DNA from: Bacteroidales bacterium
GTDB taxonomy: Bacteria; Bacteroidota; Bacteroidia; Bacteroidales; UBA4181
Assembly: GCA_031265445.1 (NCBI GenBank)
Contig: JAISCQ010000089.1
Span: 1 to 37,210 of the forward strand
DNA: 37,210 bases
Reading direction: 5' to 3'
This document shows positions 16,435 to 24,299 of this stretch, piece by piece. Numbering within the stretch: the first letter of the stretch is position 1; the number at the start of each line of letters is the position of its first letter. Below the pieces are notes generated by a model. It did not search any database. It had not been told where the DNA came from and was given only the letters and a program-made list of their open reading frames with translations. The translations under genes were made by a program, and so were the position numbers.

Positions 16435-17226
16435 ATGCGTCTTATTATTCAACCCGATGACGAAAAAATATCGCAATGGACAGCCGGTTACATTGCATCG
16501 AAAATCAATGCCTTTGCCCCGTCGGCAAGCAAACCCTTTGTATTGGGGCTGCCCACAGGATCTTCGCCTATAGGTACCTACAAAGAACTTGCACGCCTGT
16601 ACAGGGATCGTAAACTGTCTTTCAGCCACGTAGTTACTTTCAATATGGATGAGTATGTGGGTATCCCGCAAGATCATCCGCAAAGCTACCACGCCTTCAT
16701 GTGGGATCACCTGTTCAGCCGCATTGATATACCCGGCGAAAATGTAAATATACTGAATGGCAATGCGCCCGATCTCGCTGCCGAATGTCAGCGCTACGAA
16801 GACAAAATCAAATCGTACGGACAGATACACCTCTTCCTGGGCGGTATCGGGCCCGACGGACACATCGCGTTCAACGAGCCGGGTTCTTCGCTGGCTTCGC
16901 GTACCCGCGTCAAAACATTAACCACCGATACCATCATCGCCAACGCGCGCTTTTTCGGAAACGACCTGAACAAAGTCCCTAAGACAGCCCTCACGGTGGG
17001 TGTGGGAACCGTTCTCGATGCGCAGGAAGTGCTGATCATCGTCAATGGCCACAACAAAGCACGCGCTTTGTACCATGCTGTGGAAGGGAGCGTCACCCAG
17101 ATGTGGACCATTTCGGCATTGCAGATGCATCCCAAAGGCATCATCGTGTGCGACGAAGACGCCGCCGCCGAACTGAAAGTGGGCACTTACAGGTATTTTA
17201 AAGATATTGAAAAAATTGACCGGTGA
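16435..17226 (+). CDS. nagB: Glucosamine-6-phosphate deaminase
   Basis: A 263-residue cytoplasmic enzyme that converts glucosamine-6-phosphate to fructose-6-phosphate and ammonia, the last step of amino-sugar catabolism. The catalytic residues match the Escherichia coli enzyme in both identity and numbering: D72 in NMDEYVG, and D141, H143 and E148 in [12 protein letters not shown]. The phosphate loop [11 protein letters not shown] (39-49) is present, and the length is typical. The next gene starts inside its stop codon region (overlap 17223-17226), implying coupled translation. It fits the window's hexosaminidase-like and fucosidase genes as the route for released amino sugars. Confidence 0.97.
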   Translation: MRLIIQPDDEKISQWTAGYIASKINAFAPSASKPFVLGLPTGSSPIGTYKELARLYRDRKLSFSHVVTFNMDEYVGIPQDHPQSYHAFMWDHLFSRIDIPGENVNILNGNAPDLAAECQRYEDKIKSYGQIHLFLGGIGPDGHIAFNEPGSSLASRTRVKTLTTDTIIANARFFGNDLNKVPKTALTVGVGTVLDAQEVLIIVNGHNKARALYHAVEGSVTQMWTISALQMHPKGIIVCDEDAAAELKVGTYRYFKDIEKIDR

Positions 17227-17912
17227 AAACGGAAAAAATTGTCGGTTTACTGAAAACGAAATCGATCCTGAAGCAAAAGGTATTCGATAACACGTCCAGG
17301 ACATTTCTCATGTTGAAGGAAGTCTTATCCGAAGTTACTTCCGAGCTTAATCCCTCGCTGGCGGAAATCGATCCGCGGGTGACTGTGGAATATACCAATC
17401 GCGGCATGTTTGAAGTCCAATTGAAGATTGCCGGCGACATGCTGGTATTCAGCATGTTCACCAATGCTTTTGAGTTCGACAGGAACCATCCCATCTGGAA
17501 AAATTCGTATGCAGCGAAAAACTCATATAACTCTATCTGTGGGATGATCAGCATTTACAACTTCCTGAATGACTCATTCAGGTACAATCGCACGGCCGAC
17601 CTGGGGTATCTCATTGCACGCATGTTTGTCAACTATGAGTATTATTACTTTGTGGAAGGCAAACAACAAATGAACAATTGGGTGAACCATTTCGGTACGG
17701 CTGCCATATCCAGGCAAATTTTGCGCGACATTGTAGAATCCGCCATTTTGTACACCCTGAATTTCGACCTGCTGGTACCGCCCTACGATTCGGTAAAGAT
17801 CATCACGCTCGAACAGATGAACTCAAAAATCGAATCGGCACGCTTCCAGACAGGTAAACGCCTGGGGTTCACGTTCAATTCCGACGATATTTCCGCACAA
17901 TTGAAGTTATAG
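17223..17912 (+). CDS. Conserved-looking protein of unknown function, coupled to nagB
   Basis: A 229-residue soluble protein starting at a GTG that overlaps the nagB stop by 4 bases. There is no signal peptide, membrane segment or recognised catalytic motif. It is rich in Phe, Tyr and Asn, with notable segments [18 protein letters not shown] (56-73), [14 protein letters not shown] and [17 protein letters not shown]. The sequence complexity and good codon pattern argue for a real gene. The overlap suggests coordinated expression with NagB, but that alone does not show a sugar-related role. I do not recognise the family. Confidence 0.8.
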   Translation: MKTEKIVGLLKTKSILKQKVFDNTSRTFLMLKEVLSEVTSELNPSLAEIDPRVTVEYTNRGMFEVQLKIAGDMLVFSMFTNAFEFDRNHPIWKNSYAAKNSYNSICGMISIYNFLNDSFRYNRTADLGYLIARMFVNYEYYYFVEGKQQMNNWVNHFGTAAISRQILRDIVESAILYTLNFDLLVPPYDSVKIITLEQMNSKIESARFQTGKRLGFTFNSDDISAQLKL

Positions 17913-17914
17913 GC

Positions 17915-17979
17915 CACGAATGACTCGAATTTTACGAAATATTCGCGTAATTTTGTGTTCAAAATTTGTAGAATTCGTG
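17915..17979. repeat. CACGAAT-type imperfect palindrome upstream of folP
   Basis: Terminal arms CACGAAT (17915-17921) and ATTCGTG (17973-17979) enclose reiterated CGAAT, TTACGAAAT, ATTCGCGTAAT and GAATTCG words that partly pair. The element starts 3 bp after the preceding stop. It carries the candidate folP -7 element inside it. It is built like the elements at 4680 and 24222 but from a different word. Confidence 0.6.
17948..17955 (+). promoter_or_regulatory. Candidate folP -7 element
   Basis: TAATTTTG, an exact TAnnTTTG match inside the CACGAAT palindrome. It predicts transcription from about 17961, which leaves the ATG at 17982 and excludes the upstream GTG at 17955. No good -33 element is visible. 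Confidence 0.35.
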
Positions 17980-17981
17980 AC

Positions 17982-18842
17982 ATGAGACGGAAAACTTTGA
18001 ATTGTAACGGCAAGCTGGTCACCATCGACCGGCCGATGGTGATGGGTATTGTGAACGTCACGCCCGACTCCTTTTACGATGGCGGCAGCTATCGCACCGG
18101 GGCAGATTTGCTCAAACGTTGCGAAGCCATTATTGCCGAAGGCGGCGACATCATCGACATCGGCGCTGTTTCAACCCGTCCCGGAGCGCAGGAGGTGGAT
18201 GCCGCCGAGGAACTGCGAAGGCTGGATCGGGCGCTTACTCTCCTGCGGAAATATTTTCCAAAGGAAATCATTTCCATTGACACGTATCGCGCCGATGTGG
18301 CCAAAGCCGTGGTGGAAAACTACGGCGTGGACATCATCAACGACATTTCGGCCGGAATGTTCGATCGCCGTATGTTCGAAACGGTTGCCGCGCTCAATGT
18401 CCCTTACATCCTGATGCACATGCAGGGAACGCCTTCCACCATGCAGAAAAATCCCGTTTACAACAACCTGATGGAGGACATCATCGGGTTTTTGTCAGGA
18501 TGCGTACAACGCTTGCGCAGCTTGGGCGTGAAGGACATCATTATCGATCCCGGCTTTGGGTTCGGCAAAACCATTGCGCACAACTACGAAATTCTCCGGC
18601 GGCTGAGGGATCTGGAGATTTTCGAATTGCCCGTATTAGTTGGCGTATCGCATAAGGGAATGATCTACAAGTTGCTCGAGACCGATGCAGCACATGCACT
18701 GAACGGAACGACAGCAGTGAATACTTTGGCCTTGACGGGTGGCGCCGACATACTGCGGGTGCACGAAGTAAAGGAAGCCGTGGAATGTGTAAAAATTGTG
18801 CAAATGTATCAAGCACAGGCCGGCCGGACTTACCTTCACTGA
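17982..18842 (+). CDS. folP: Dihydropteroate synthase
   Basis: A 286-residue folate-pathway enzyme that condenses 6-hydroxymethyl-dihydropterin pyrophosphate with p-aminobenzoate. Both DHPS signatures are present: MGIVNVTPDSFYDGG (21-35) and DIIDIGAVSTRPGAQEV (56-72). Also seen are ISIDTYRADVAK, DIINDISAG, LMHMQGTP and DIIIDPGFGFGKT. The C-terminal region has the LPVLVGVSHKGM and RVHEVKEA motifs of the TIM-barrel. I chose the ATG at 17982 over the in-frame GTG at 17955. It follows the unknown protein gene and a palindromic repeat, and precedes a sugar kinase on the same strand. Confidence 0.96.
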   Translation: MRRKTLNCNGKLVTIDRPMVMGIVNVTPDSFYDGGSYRTGADLLKRCEAIIAEGGDIIDIGAVSTRPGAQEVDAAEELRRLDRALTLLRKYFPKEIISIDTYRADVAKAVVENYGVDIINDISAGMFDRRMFETVAALNVPYILMHMQGTPSTMQKNPVYNNLMEDIIGFLSGCVQRLRSLGVKDIIIDPGFGFGKTIAHNYEILRRLRDLEIFELPVLVGVSHKGMIYKLLETDAAHALNGTTAVNTLALTGGADILRVHEVKEAVECVKIVQMYQAQAGRTYLH

Positions 18843-18899
18843 TCGCATACGTTACGTTTGAAAACCGGATAGCGCAACCTCGAATCTTGAACTTTGAAT

Positions 18900-19829
18900 A
18901 TGCCGCGTAGAATTTTTGCCATTGGAGAAACCGTCTTTGATATTATTTTCAAAGATGGAAAACCGGTAGCGTCCACCCCGGGAGGCTCCATGTTGAACAC
19001 TGCCGTATCGTTGGGGCGTTTGGGGCTGGACGTACATTTCATCAGTGAATACGGGAAGGATACGGTAGGGAACATCGTGGATGATTTTCTTCACAGTAAT
19101 GGCGTCGGTACCGGTTATGCCTGCCGCTATGATGAGTTTCCGTCATCGTTAGCGCTGGCTTTCCTCAACCGGGACAACAATGCCGAATACAGCTTCTACA
19201 AACATTACCCGGAAAAAAGGCTGGATGTAACGTTTCCCGAACCTACCGGCGATGATCTTGTTATTTACGGTTCTTTTTACGGTATCGAACCTGACATATA
19301 CGTCCGCCTGAAACCGTTTTTGGAACAGGCGCATGCCAAAAACGCGCTGGTGATTTACGACCCCAATTTCCGGAAGGCGCATTTATCGGGTATGGACATA
19401 TACCGTCCTGTCATGATGGAAAATTTCGCTCATGCCGATATTGTGAAAGGCTCCAATGAAGATTTTGAAAGCATCTTCGGCGTCCGGACAGCCGCAGAAA
19501 GCTGGCAGCATCTGGGTGGCCGGCCCGATATGCTGATCTGCACAGCCAACAGGAACCACGTGGAGCTATGCATGCGCGACGTTCACGATTCGTACCCCGT
19601 GCCGCCCATCACACCCGTAAGTACCATCGGCGCGGGCGATACGTTCAATGCCGGCCTGATATTCGGTTTGGTGACACAGGGCATCGGTAAGGACGACTTG
19701 AAACATCTGGATGACGGGCAGCGCGCCGCCATTGTCGAGTCTGCCATCAAGCTTGCCGGGCATGTCTGTATGAGTTACGATAATTATATTTCGCCGGAAT
19801 TTGCGAAAAAATTGAGCGCGGAAAATTGA
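18900..19829 (+). CDS. PfkB family carbohydrate kinase (fructokinase-like)
   Basis: A 309-residue ribokinase-superfamily kinase. The N-terminal IGETVFDIIF and PGGSMLNTAVSLGRLG motifs form the sugar-binding site. The C-terminal STIGAGDTFNAGLIFGL contains the anion hole and catalytic Asp. Substrate is probably fructose or a related sugar, by resemblance to Bacteroidota fructokinases; this cannot be fixed from motifs alone. The start is the ATG at 18900. An in-frame TTG two codons earlier is less likely. Its stop overlaps the start of the ECF sigma gene by 4 bases. Confidence 0.9.
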   Translation: MPRRIFAIGETVFDIIFKDGKPVASTPGGSMLNTAVSLGRLGLDVHFISEYGKDTVGNIVDDFLHSNGVGTGYACRYDEFPSSLALAFLNRDNNAEYSFYKHYPEKRLDVTFPEPTGDDLVIYGSFYGIEPDIYVRLKPFLEQAHAKNALVIYDPNFRKAHLSGMDIYRPVMMENFAHADIVKGSNEDFESIFGVRTAAESWQHLGGRPDMLICTANRNHVELCMRDVHDSYPVPPITPVSTIGAGDTFNAGLIFGLVTQGIGKDDLKHLDDGQRAAIVESAIKLAGHVCMSYDNYISPEFAKKLSAEN

Positions 19830-20416
19830 AAAGCGAGAATTTGCACAAAGCAGGCCAACCCGGGAAATCGACGCTCGCCGACGAAGAGCTGTTATCACTC
19901 TACCGTACAACCGGTAATGCGGAGTATTTCGGGGAATTGTACCATCGCTATATCCCGCTGGTATACGGTTTGTGCCTGAAATACCTGCAACATGCCGAAA
20001 ATGCGCAGGACGCCGTGATGCAACTGTACGAAGACCTTGCCGCCAAACTTGACCGGTACGACATCAAGGTTTTCAGGACATGGCTGTACAGTGTCGCCAA
20101 AAACCATTGTTTGCAGATGCTGCGAAAAGAAAAGCACGAAATTCGCGTCGATTTTGACGTACAGATTATGGAATCGGACATGTTTTTTCATCTATTTGAC
20201 GAAAGGCGCGACGAGGAACAATTCGAGGCGCTCCGCAAATGCATGGAGCAGCTTCCCGAACCGCAGCGTATCAGCATTTCAAAATTTTTCATGGACGAAA
20301 TGTCGTACGCCGACATTGTGGATGACACCGGCTACCGGTTGAAAAGCGTCAAAAGCTACATCCAGAACGGCAAACGCAACCTGAAAATATGTATCGAAAA
20401 ACAAATCAGCCAATGA
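19826..20416 (+). CDS. ECF-type RNA polymerase sigma factor
   Basis: A 196-residue sigma-70 family protein. Region 2 spans about 30-95 (ELYHRYIPLVYGLCLKYL, AQDAVMQLYEDL, FRTWLYSVAKNHCLQMLRK). Region 4 spans about 140-190 (LPEPQRISISKFFMDEMSYADIVDDTGY, LKSVKSYIQNGKRNLK), a helix-turn-helix for -35 recognition. There is no good early ATG. The most plausible start is TTG at 19826, overlapping the pfkB stop. Its stop overlaps the ATG of the next gene (ATGA), so the two are translationally coupled, as for sigma/anti-sigma pairs. There is no FecR-type neighbour. Confidence 0.9.
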   Translation: MKSENLHKAGQPGKSTLADEELLSLYRTTGNAEYFGELYHRYIPLVYGLCLKYLQHAENAQDAVMQLYEDLAAKLDRYDIKVFRTWLYSVAKNHCLQMLRKEKHEIRVDFDVQIMESDMFFHLFDERRDEEQFEALRKCMEQLPEPQRISISKFFMDEMSYADIVDDTGYRLKSVKSYIQNGKRNLKICIEKQISQ

Positions 20417-21657
20417 ACCTGTTGCATTACATACAAGGCCGCCGCAAAGGAAAGGAAGCGCACCGCATTGAACGTGAAGCGATGCAGGATGCGTTTTTGC
20501 GGGAAGCGCTGGAAGGATTCGAATCGGTGGAAAGCGACCACGCTACGGCCATTCGCCGAATGCAGCAGCAAATTACAGACCGTTCGCATCCCAAAGGGCG
20601 CCGCATCCTGCTCCGGTTGAGTGTAGCAGCAAGTGTGGCGCTGGTAATTGGTTTCGGGTGGTATTTCCTGTTGCACGAAACGCCGCAGACATCGGTTTTA
20701 TCGGAAGCAACACCCACAGAAACGCCGGTTAACAGCATGAGAAAAGATAAAAAACTCGCCGCGACGGAGCAAGCGCTAAGGCAGGAATCAAAGGAATCAG
20801 CGATGCAGGATAGATCGCAGCAACGTGCAGGATCGCCGTCAGCACCCCCGGCAGCCGCCAATTCGGAAATGATCGTAGAAGAGATGGATATATCGGCAGT
20901 TGAACTCATGGAGATGGAGGAAGCCGGAACGGAAGCGCCCGTCGAGCCGGTTACACCGAAACCGGAAGAGCCGTTCGACGAACTGCAAAAACCGACTCCC
21001 GCTGTGGCGGAAGCATTGCAAGGCAAGGCGAAAGACGTCCTGATCAGGGAGGCAAGCTCTCCGAAGGCCGCACGCCAAATACGCGGCAAAGTGGTTGATG
21101 AATCGGGCGATCCGATGCCGGGCGTGAACATTGCCGTGAAAAACCGTGCAGCAGGCGTTGTAACGGATGCTGAAGGCGGGTTTGCCCTGAACGTTGACGA
21201 CCATGCTACGCTACAGGCAAGCTTTATCGGCTACGAAACACAGGAGATAAAAGTCGACACTTCACAATTGCTCATAGCGATGCACGAAGACGCCCGGCAG
21301 TTGGACGAAGTTGTGGTAGTAGGTTATGGCGTCCAGCGCAAGGCAAGTGTGATCGGTTCAGCGGTTGCCGTTGAGGAATCGGAACCACAGACCATCGTTC
21401 CCGAACCGACCATCGGACGGCGCGCATACAGGAAGTACCTCCGGGAAAGCCTGATAGCGCCCACTGATGGCGAATGTGCCGGAATGAAAGGAAAAGTACG
21501 GATACGGTTCAATATTGACTCCGGAGGACGACCGCATAACCTGCAGGTAATACGTAAGCTATGCGATTCCGCCGACCGCGAAGCCATGCGGTTGATTACC
21601 GAAGGCTGCGACTGGACGCAAGGCAATACCGAAGTAACGGTTACAGTGGATTTCTAA
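20413..21657 (+). CDS. Membrane partner of the ECF sigma factor: anti-sigma-like N-terminus, carboxypeptidase-like domain, TonB-like C-terminus
   Basis: A 414-residue protein starting at the ATG that overlaps the sigma stop. Residues 1-60 are cytoplasmic and charged (GKEAHRIEREAMQDAFLREALEG style), resembling Bacteroidota anti-sigma-like proteins. One membrane helix spans 64-87. A Pro/Glu/Ala-rich linker runs to about 205. Residues 222-292 form a carboxypeptidase-regulatory-like domain (QIRGKVVDESGDPMPGVNI, SFIGYE). Then comes LDEVVVVGYGVQRKASVIGSA (298-317 core), the signature that in SusC receptors follows this domain. Residues 336-414 look like a TonB C-terminal domain (GKVRIRFNIDSGGRPHNLQVI). 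It may hold the sigma factor and sense or touch outer-membrane receptors from the periplasm (inference). Confidence 0.85.
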   Translation: MNLLHYIQGRRKGKEAHRIEREAMQDAFLREALEGFESVESDHATAIRRMQQQITDRSHPKGRRILLRLSVAASVALVIGFGWYFLLHETPQTSVLSEATPTETPVNSMRKDKKLAATEQALRQESKESAMQDRSQQRAGSPSAPPAAANSEMIVEEMDISAVELMEMEEAGTEAPVEPVTPKPEEPFDELQKPTPAVAEALQGKAKDVLIREASSPKAARQIRGKVVDESGDPMPGVNIAVKNRAAGVVTDAEGGFALNVDDHATLQASFIGYETQEIKVDTSQLLIAMHEDARQLDEVVVVGYGVQRKASVIGSAVAVEESEPQTIVPEPTIGRRAYRKYLRESLIAPTDGECAGMKGKVRIRFNIDSGGRPHNLQVIRKLCDSADREAMRLITEGCDWTQGNTEVTVTVDF

Positions 21658-22022
21658 AAATCCTGAACGGCTACAATGATTTATGGAAAACCGAAACAAA
21701 TTCGTGTTTGCTACCGCGCAGCAAACGGGAACCGGAACAAATTCATGTTTGCTACCGCGCAGCAAACGGGAACCGGAACAATTTCATGTTTGCTACCGCG
21801 CAGCAGAGGCCAATCCGGGATCATTCCTGCTACCGGGCAATATATCAGGAAATCAAAACGGCGCATCATCATACGCATATCCCGAAAGGATGGCATGTCT
21901 ACATTTTGAACCCGCGCACAGGAACAAACAGAAACTTAATATTGTTCATTTCGGATAAAAAAAGCATATAAAATAGTTTTTTTAAACAAAAAGATATACT
22001 TTTACCGCATTATTTTGTACTC
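21658..22022. other. 365-bp intergenic region with a 41-bp array, no gene seen
   Basis: Lies between the sigma-partner gene and the Hpt gene, both on the plus strand. It holds the 41-bp tandem array (21691-21840). The remainder, 21841-22022, is AT-rich toward the Hpt start, with TACTTTTA near 22000 as a weak -7 candidate. Open frames here are short, run through the repeats in all frames, and have no recognisable content. Confidence 0.6.
21691..21840. repeat. 41-bp tandem repeat array, three units plus a degenerate fourth
   Basis: Units start at 21691, 21732 and 21773 (41 bp apart), then a decayed unit from 21814. Each unit contains TTTGCTACCGCGCAGCAAA, an inverted repeat with 6-bp arms and a 7-base loop. 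Before it CAAATTCATGTTTG can also pair (CAAA with TTTG). Because 41 is not a multiple of three, the array does not encode a repeated peptide in a single frame. Its transcript would be a row of small hairpins. Confidence 0.9.
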
Positions 22023-22370
22023 ATGATAACGAATCTGAAGTATCTGCAGCAAATGACCGGCAATGACAGTGCAATGATGAAGGAAATGATCGAATTATTT
22101 CTTCATCAACTGGCTGAAATGCGGACAGACATTGAATTACTGGTCGAAAATAAAAATTGGCTGGAATTAAGCCGATTGGCGCATAAAATCAAATCATCGG
22201 CGCTTGTTATGGGAATTGAGCAAATGGCCGATGATATGAAAGAATTGGAGCTATTGGCAAAAGACGGCAAGGATATTGAAAAATACCCCGACTATATTGC
22301 ACGCTTTAATACGATGACCGATTTAACCGAAGTAGAATTGATACGGGCATATCTGGATCCGGGTAAATAA
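22023..22370 (+). CDS. Stand-alone Hpt (histidine phosphotransfer) domain protein
   Basis: A 115-residue all-helical protein. LSRLAHKIKSSALVMGIEQM contains the phospho-accepting His (H54) in the Hpt motif AHxxKSSxxxxG. Hpt proteins relay phosphate between response-regulator receiver domains in phosphorelays, often from hybrid histidine kinases. No kinase or regulator gene is nearby, so its partners lie elsewhere in the genome. It is followed by a STAS protein on the same strand, 39 bp away, and the two may be co-transcribed. Confidence 0.9.
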   Translation: MITNLKYLQQMTGNDSAMMKEMIELFLHQLAEMRTDIELLVENKNWLELSRLAHKIKSSALVMGIEQMADDMKELELLAKDGKDIEKYPDYIARFNTMTDLTEVELIRAYLDPGK

Positions 22371-22409
22371 CTTTAACACATAGGATGACCATCAAATTAT
22401 TTGGAGAAT

Positions 22410-22748
22410 ATGTTAAAATTTAACACAATTGGAGATGTTACAGAGGTAAAGTTTGACAACATTCAAAAGTTAAATGTTCTGGTGAGCGAATACGTTAAAA
22501 CCGGGCTTCAAAAATTGTTCGAAAGACCCAATGCCAAAGTTCTGATTAACATGGAGGGTATTCATTTCCTTGACAGTTCCGGATTTGCTGCTTTCTTATC
22601 GGTTTCAAAGGCTGCCCGCAAGAACAACGGACAAATCATTTTCTACAATGTAAGTAATTCGGCTTTGGATCTTTTTAAAGTTTTGCAATTGCATACGGTA
22701 TTCAATATCATTAACGATCAGGGCGAAGCGATCAAATCGTTCAAATAA
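22410..22748 (+). CDS. STAS domain protein (anti-sigma factor antagonist type)
   Basis: A 112-residue SpoIIAA-like STAS domain. VLINMEGIHFLDSSGFAAFLS contains the conserved DSSG with the phosphorylatable Ser (S56 or S57), followed by the KAARKNNGQIIFYNV strand and LFKVLQLHTVFNI helix. Such proteins bind anti-sigma kinases in a partner-switching system. The start is the ATG at 22410 (MLKFNTIGDV); an in-frame TTG at 22401 is possible. No anti-sigma kinase or PP2C phosphatase is adjacent. Pairing with an Hpt gene is less usual and may link a phosphorelay to partner switching (inference). Confidence 0.9.
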   Translation: MLKFNTIGDVTEVKFDNIQKLNVLVSEYVKTGLQKLFERPNAKVLINMEGIHFLDSSGFAAFLSVSKAARKNNGQIIFYNVSNSALDLFKVLQLHTVFNIINDQGEAIKSFK

Positions 22749-22836
22749 GAAGCGGAGGATTGCCGGTAACTATTTTTCGAATGGTGGGCATTTAGCATTT
22801 TTTATACATACATATTCACATATAATTCATATAGAT

Positions 22837-24207
22837 ATGAAGAGAACATTGACGTTAGCAGGTATTTTGATGCTCCTTGGAATGAGTTGGGCAGCGACTG
22901 CACAAACAGACACGCCCGACTGGGCAAAGGAAACAAAAGAGCAAAAGGAGAAACGGATGGCATGGTGGACACACGATCGTTTCGGGATGTTCATCCACTG
23001 GGGTATTTATGCCGTACCCGGCCGTCACGAATGGATCAAGCACAATGAACGTATTTCGGATGCCGATTACCGGAAATATTTCGAACATTTTGATCCCGAC
23101 ATGTATAATCCCGGAGAATGGGCTGCTAAAGCCAGGGCCGCAGGGATGAAATACGTAGTGCTGACCACCAAACACCACGACGGGTTTTGCCTTTGGGATA
23201 CCCGGCATACCGACTTCAAGGTAACCAATACGCCTTACAAGAAAGACCTGCTCAAGCCGTTTGTCGACGCTTTCCGCGCCGAAGGCATCCGCATCGGGTT
23301 CTATTACTCGTTGATCGACTGGCACCATCCCGATTTCCCGTATGACAGGATCCATCCCAACGGACCATCCGATCCGCAGGAACGCAAGGCCGCCAACGAA
23401 AAACGTGACCTGAAAAAATATCAGCAATACCTGAAAGACCAGTTGACCGAACTGCTGACCCAATTCGGCAAAATTGACGAACTGTTCCTCGATTTCTCCT
23501 ACCCCGGCGAAAACGGCAAGGGACACCAGGATTGGGACGGGGAAGGATTATTGAAATTGATCCGCAAACTGCAACCGTCTATTCTGGTGGATAATCGTTT
23601 GGACCTCGACCATACCGACTGGGGCTGGGATTTTTTGACGCCCGAACAGTTTATGCCTGCCGAATGGCCTACCGTACGCGGGCAACGCGCTCCATGGGAA
23701 ACCTGCCAGACATTCTCGGGCTCGTGGGGATACTACCGTGACGAATATTCATGGAAAAGCGTGCACCAGTTGGTGGTAATGCTCATCGAAACCGTGAGCA
23801 AAGGCGGCAACCTGCTGCTCAATGTCGGCCCCACAGCACGCGGCGTATTCGACGACCGCGCCAACGAACGGTTAGACGGACTTGCAGCCTGGATGAAGTT
23901 CCACAACCGTTCGATATACGGTTGTACACAGGTTCCCGACGGGTTTACCGCACCGCAGAATTGCATGATGACTTATAACCCTGACACCAAACGGATATAC
24001 ATCCATGTGTTGGAATGGCCTTTCAAATCGTTGCACCTGCCCGGATTCAAGGATAAGTTCAAATACGCGCAATTGCTCCATGACGGGTCGGAAATAAGAT
24101 TCCGTACCGGTAGCCACGAATCATCGGGTGCAAACGATGTGATCCTGTCGCTTCCTGTGGAACGTCCCAACGTTGAAGTACCTGTCATCGAACTGTTTTT
24201 GGAATAA
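22837..24207 (+). CDS. GH29 alpha-L-fucosidase, exported
   Basis: A 456-residue glycoside hydrolase that removes alpha-L-fucose from glycans. Residues 1-22 are a signal peptide (LAGILMLLGMSWAATAQ). Hallmark GH29 segments are present: WWTHDRFGMFIHWGIYAVPGRHEW (43-66), YVVLTTKHHDGFCLWDT, and GFYYSLIDWHHPDFPYD. The nucleophile is most likely D219 in DELFLDFSYPG. GGNLLLNVGPTARG is the usual C-terminal barrel end. The acid/base residue is not obvious by eye, as is common in this family. It sits alone between the STAS gene and truA and could supply fucose liberated from mucin-type or plant glycans. Confidence 0.94.
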   Translation: MKRTLTLAGILMLLGMSWAATAQTDTPDWAKETKEQKEKRMAWWTHDRFGMFIHWGIYAVPGRHEWIKHNERISDADYRKYFEHFDPDMYNPGEWAAKARAAGMKYVVLTTKHHDGFCLWDTRHTDFKVTNTPYKKDLLKPFVDAFRAEGIRIGFYYSLIDWHHPDFPYDRIHPNGPSDPQERKAANEKRDLKKYQQYLKDQLTELLTQFGKIDELFLDFSYPGENGKGHQDWDGEGLLKLIRKLQPSILVDNRLDLDHTDWGWDFLTPEQFMPAEWPTVRGQRAPWETCQTFSGSWGYYRDEYSWKSVHQLVVMLIETVSKGGNLLLNVGPTARGVFDDRANERLDGLAAWMKFHNRSIYGCTQVPDGFTAPQNCMMTYNPDTKRIYIHVLEWPFKSLHLPGFKDKFKYAQLLHDGSEIRFRTGSHESSGANDVILSLPVERPNVEVPVIELFLE

Positions 24208-24221
24208 CCGGAATCAACAGT

Positions 24222-24299
24222 AACGAGTAGACGAGCGGCAAGTGGTACACGGGTCGCCCGTTTACTTGTACATTTGTCACTCGTCCGCTTGTCGCGTTA
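24222..24299. repeat. GACGAG-type imperfect palindrome overlapping the truA start
   Basis: The left arm has reiterated ACGAGTAGACGAGCGGCAAG and the right arm its near-complement (ACTTGTACATTTGTCAC, TCGTCCGCTTGTC). They meet at a perfect small hairpin, ACGGG TCG CCCGT (24249-24261). The whole stretch can fold as one long hairpin. The right arm extends over the first codons of truA. Confidence 0.6.
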
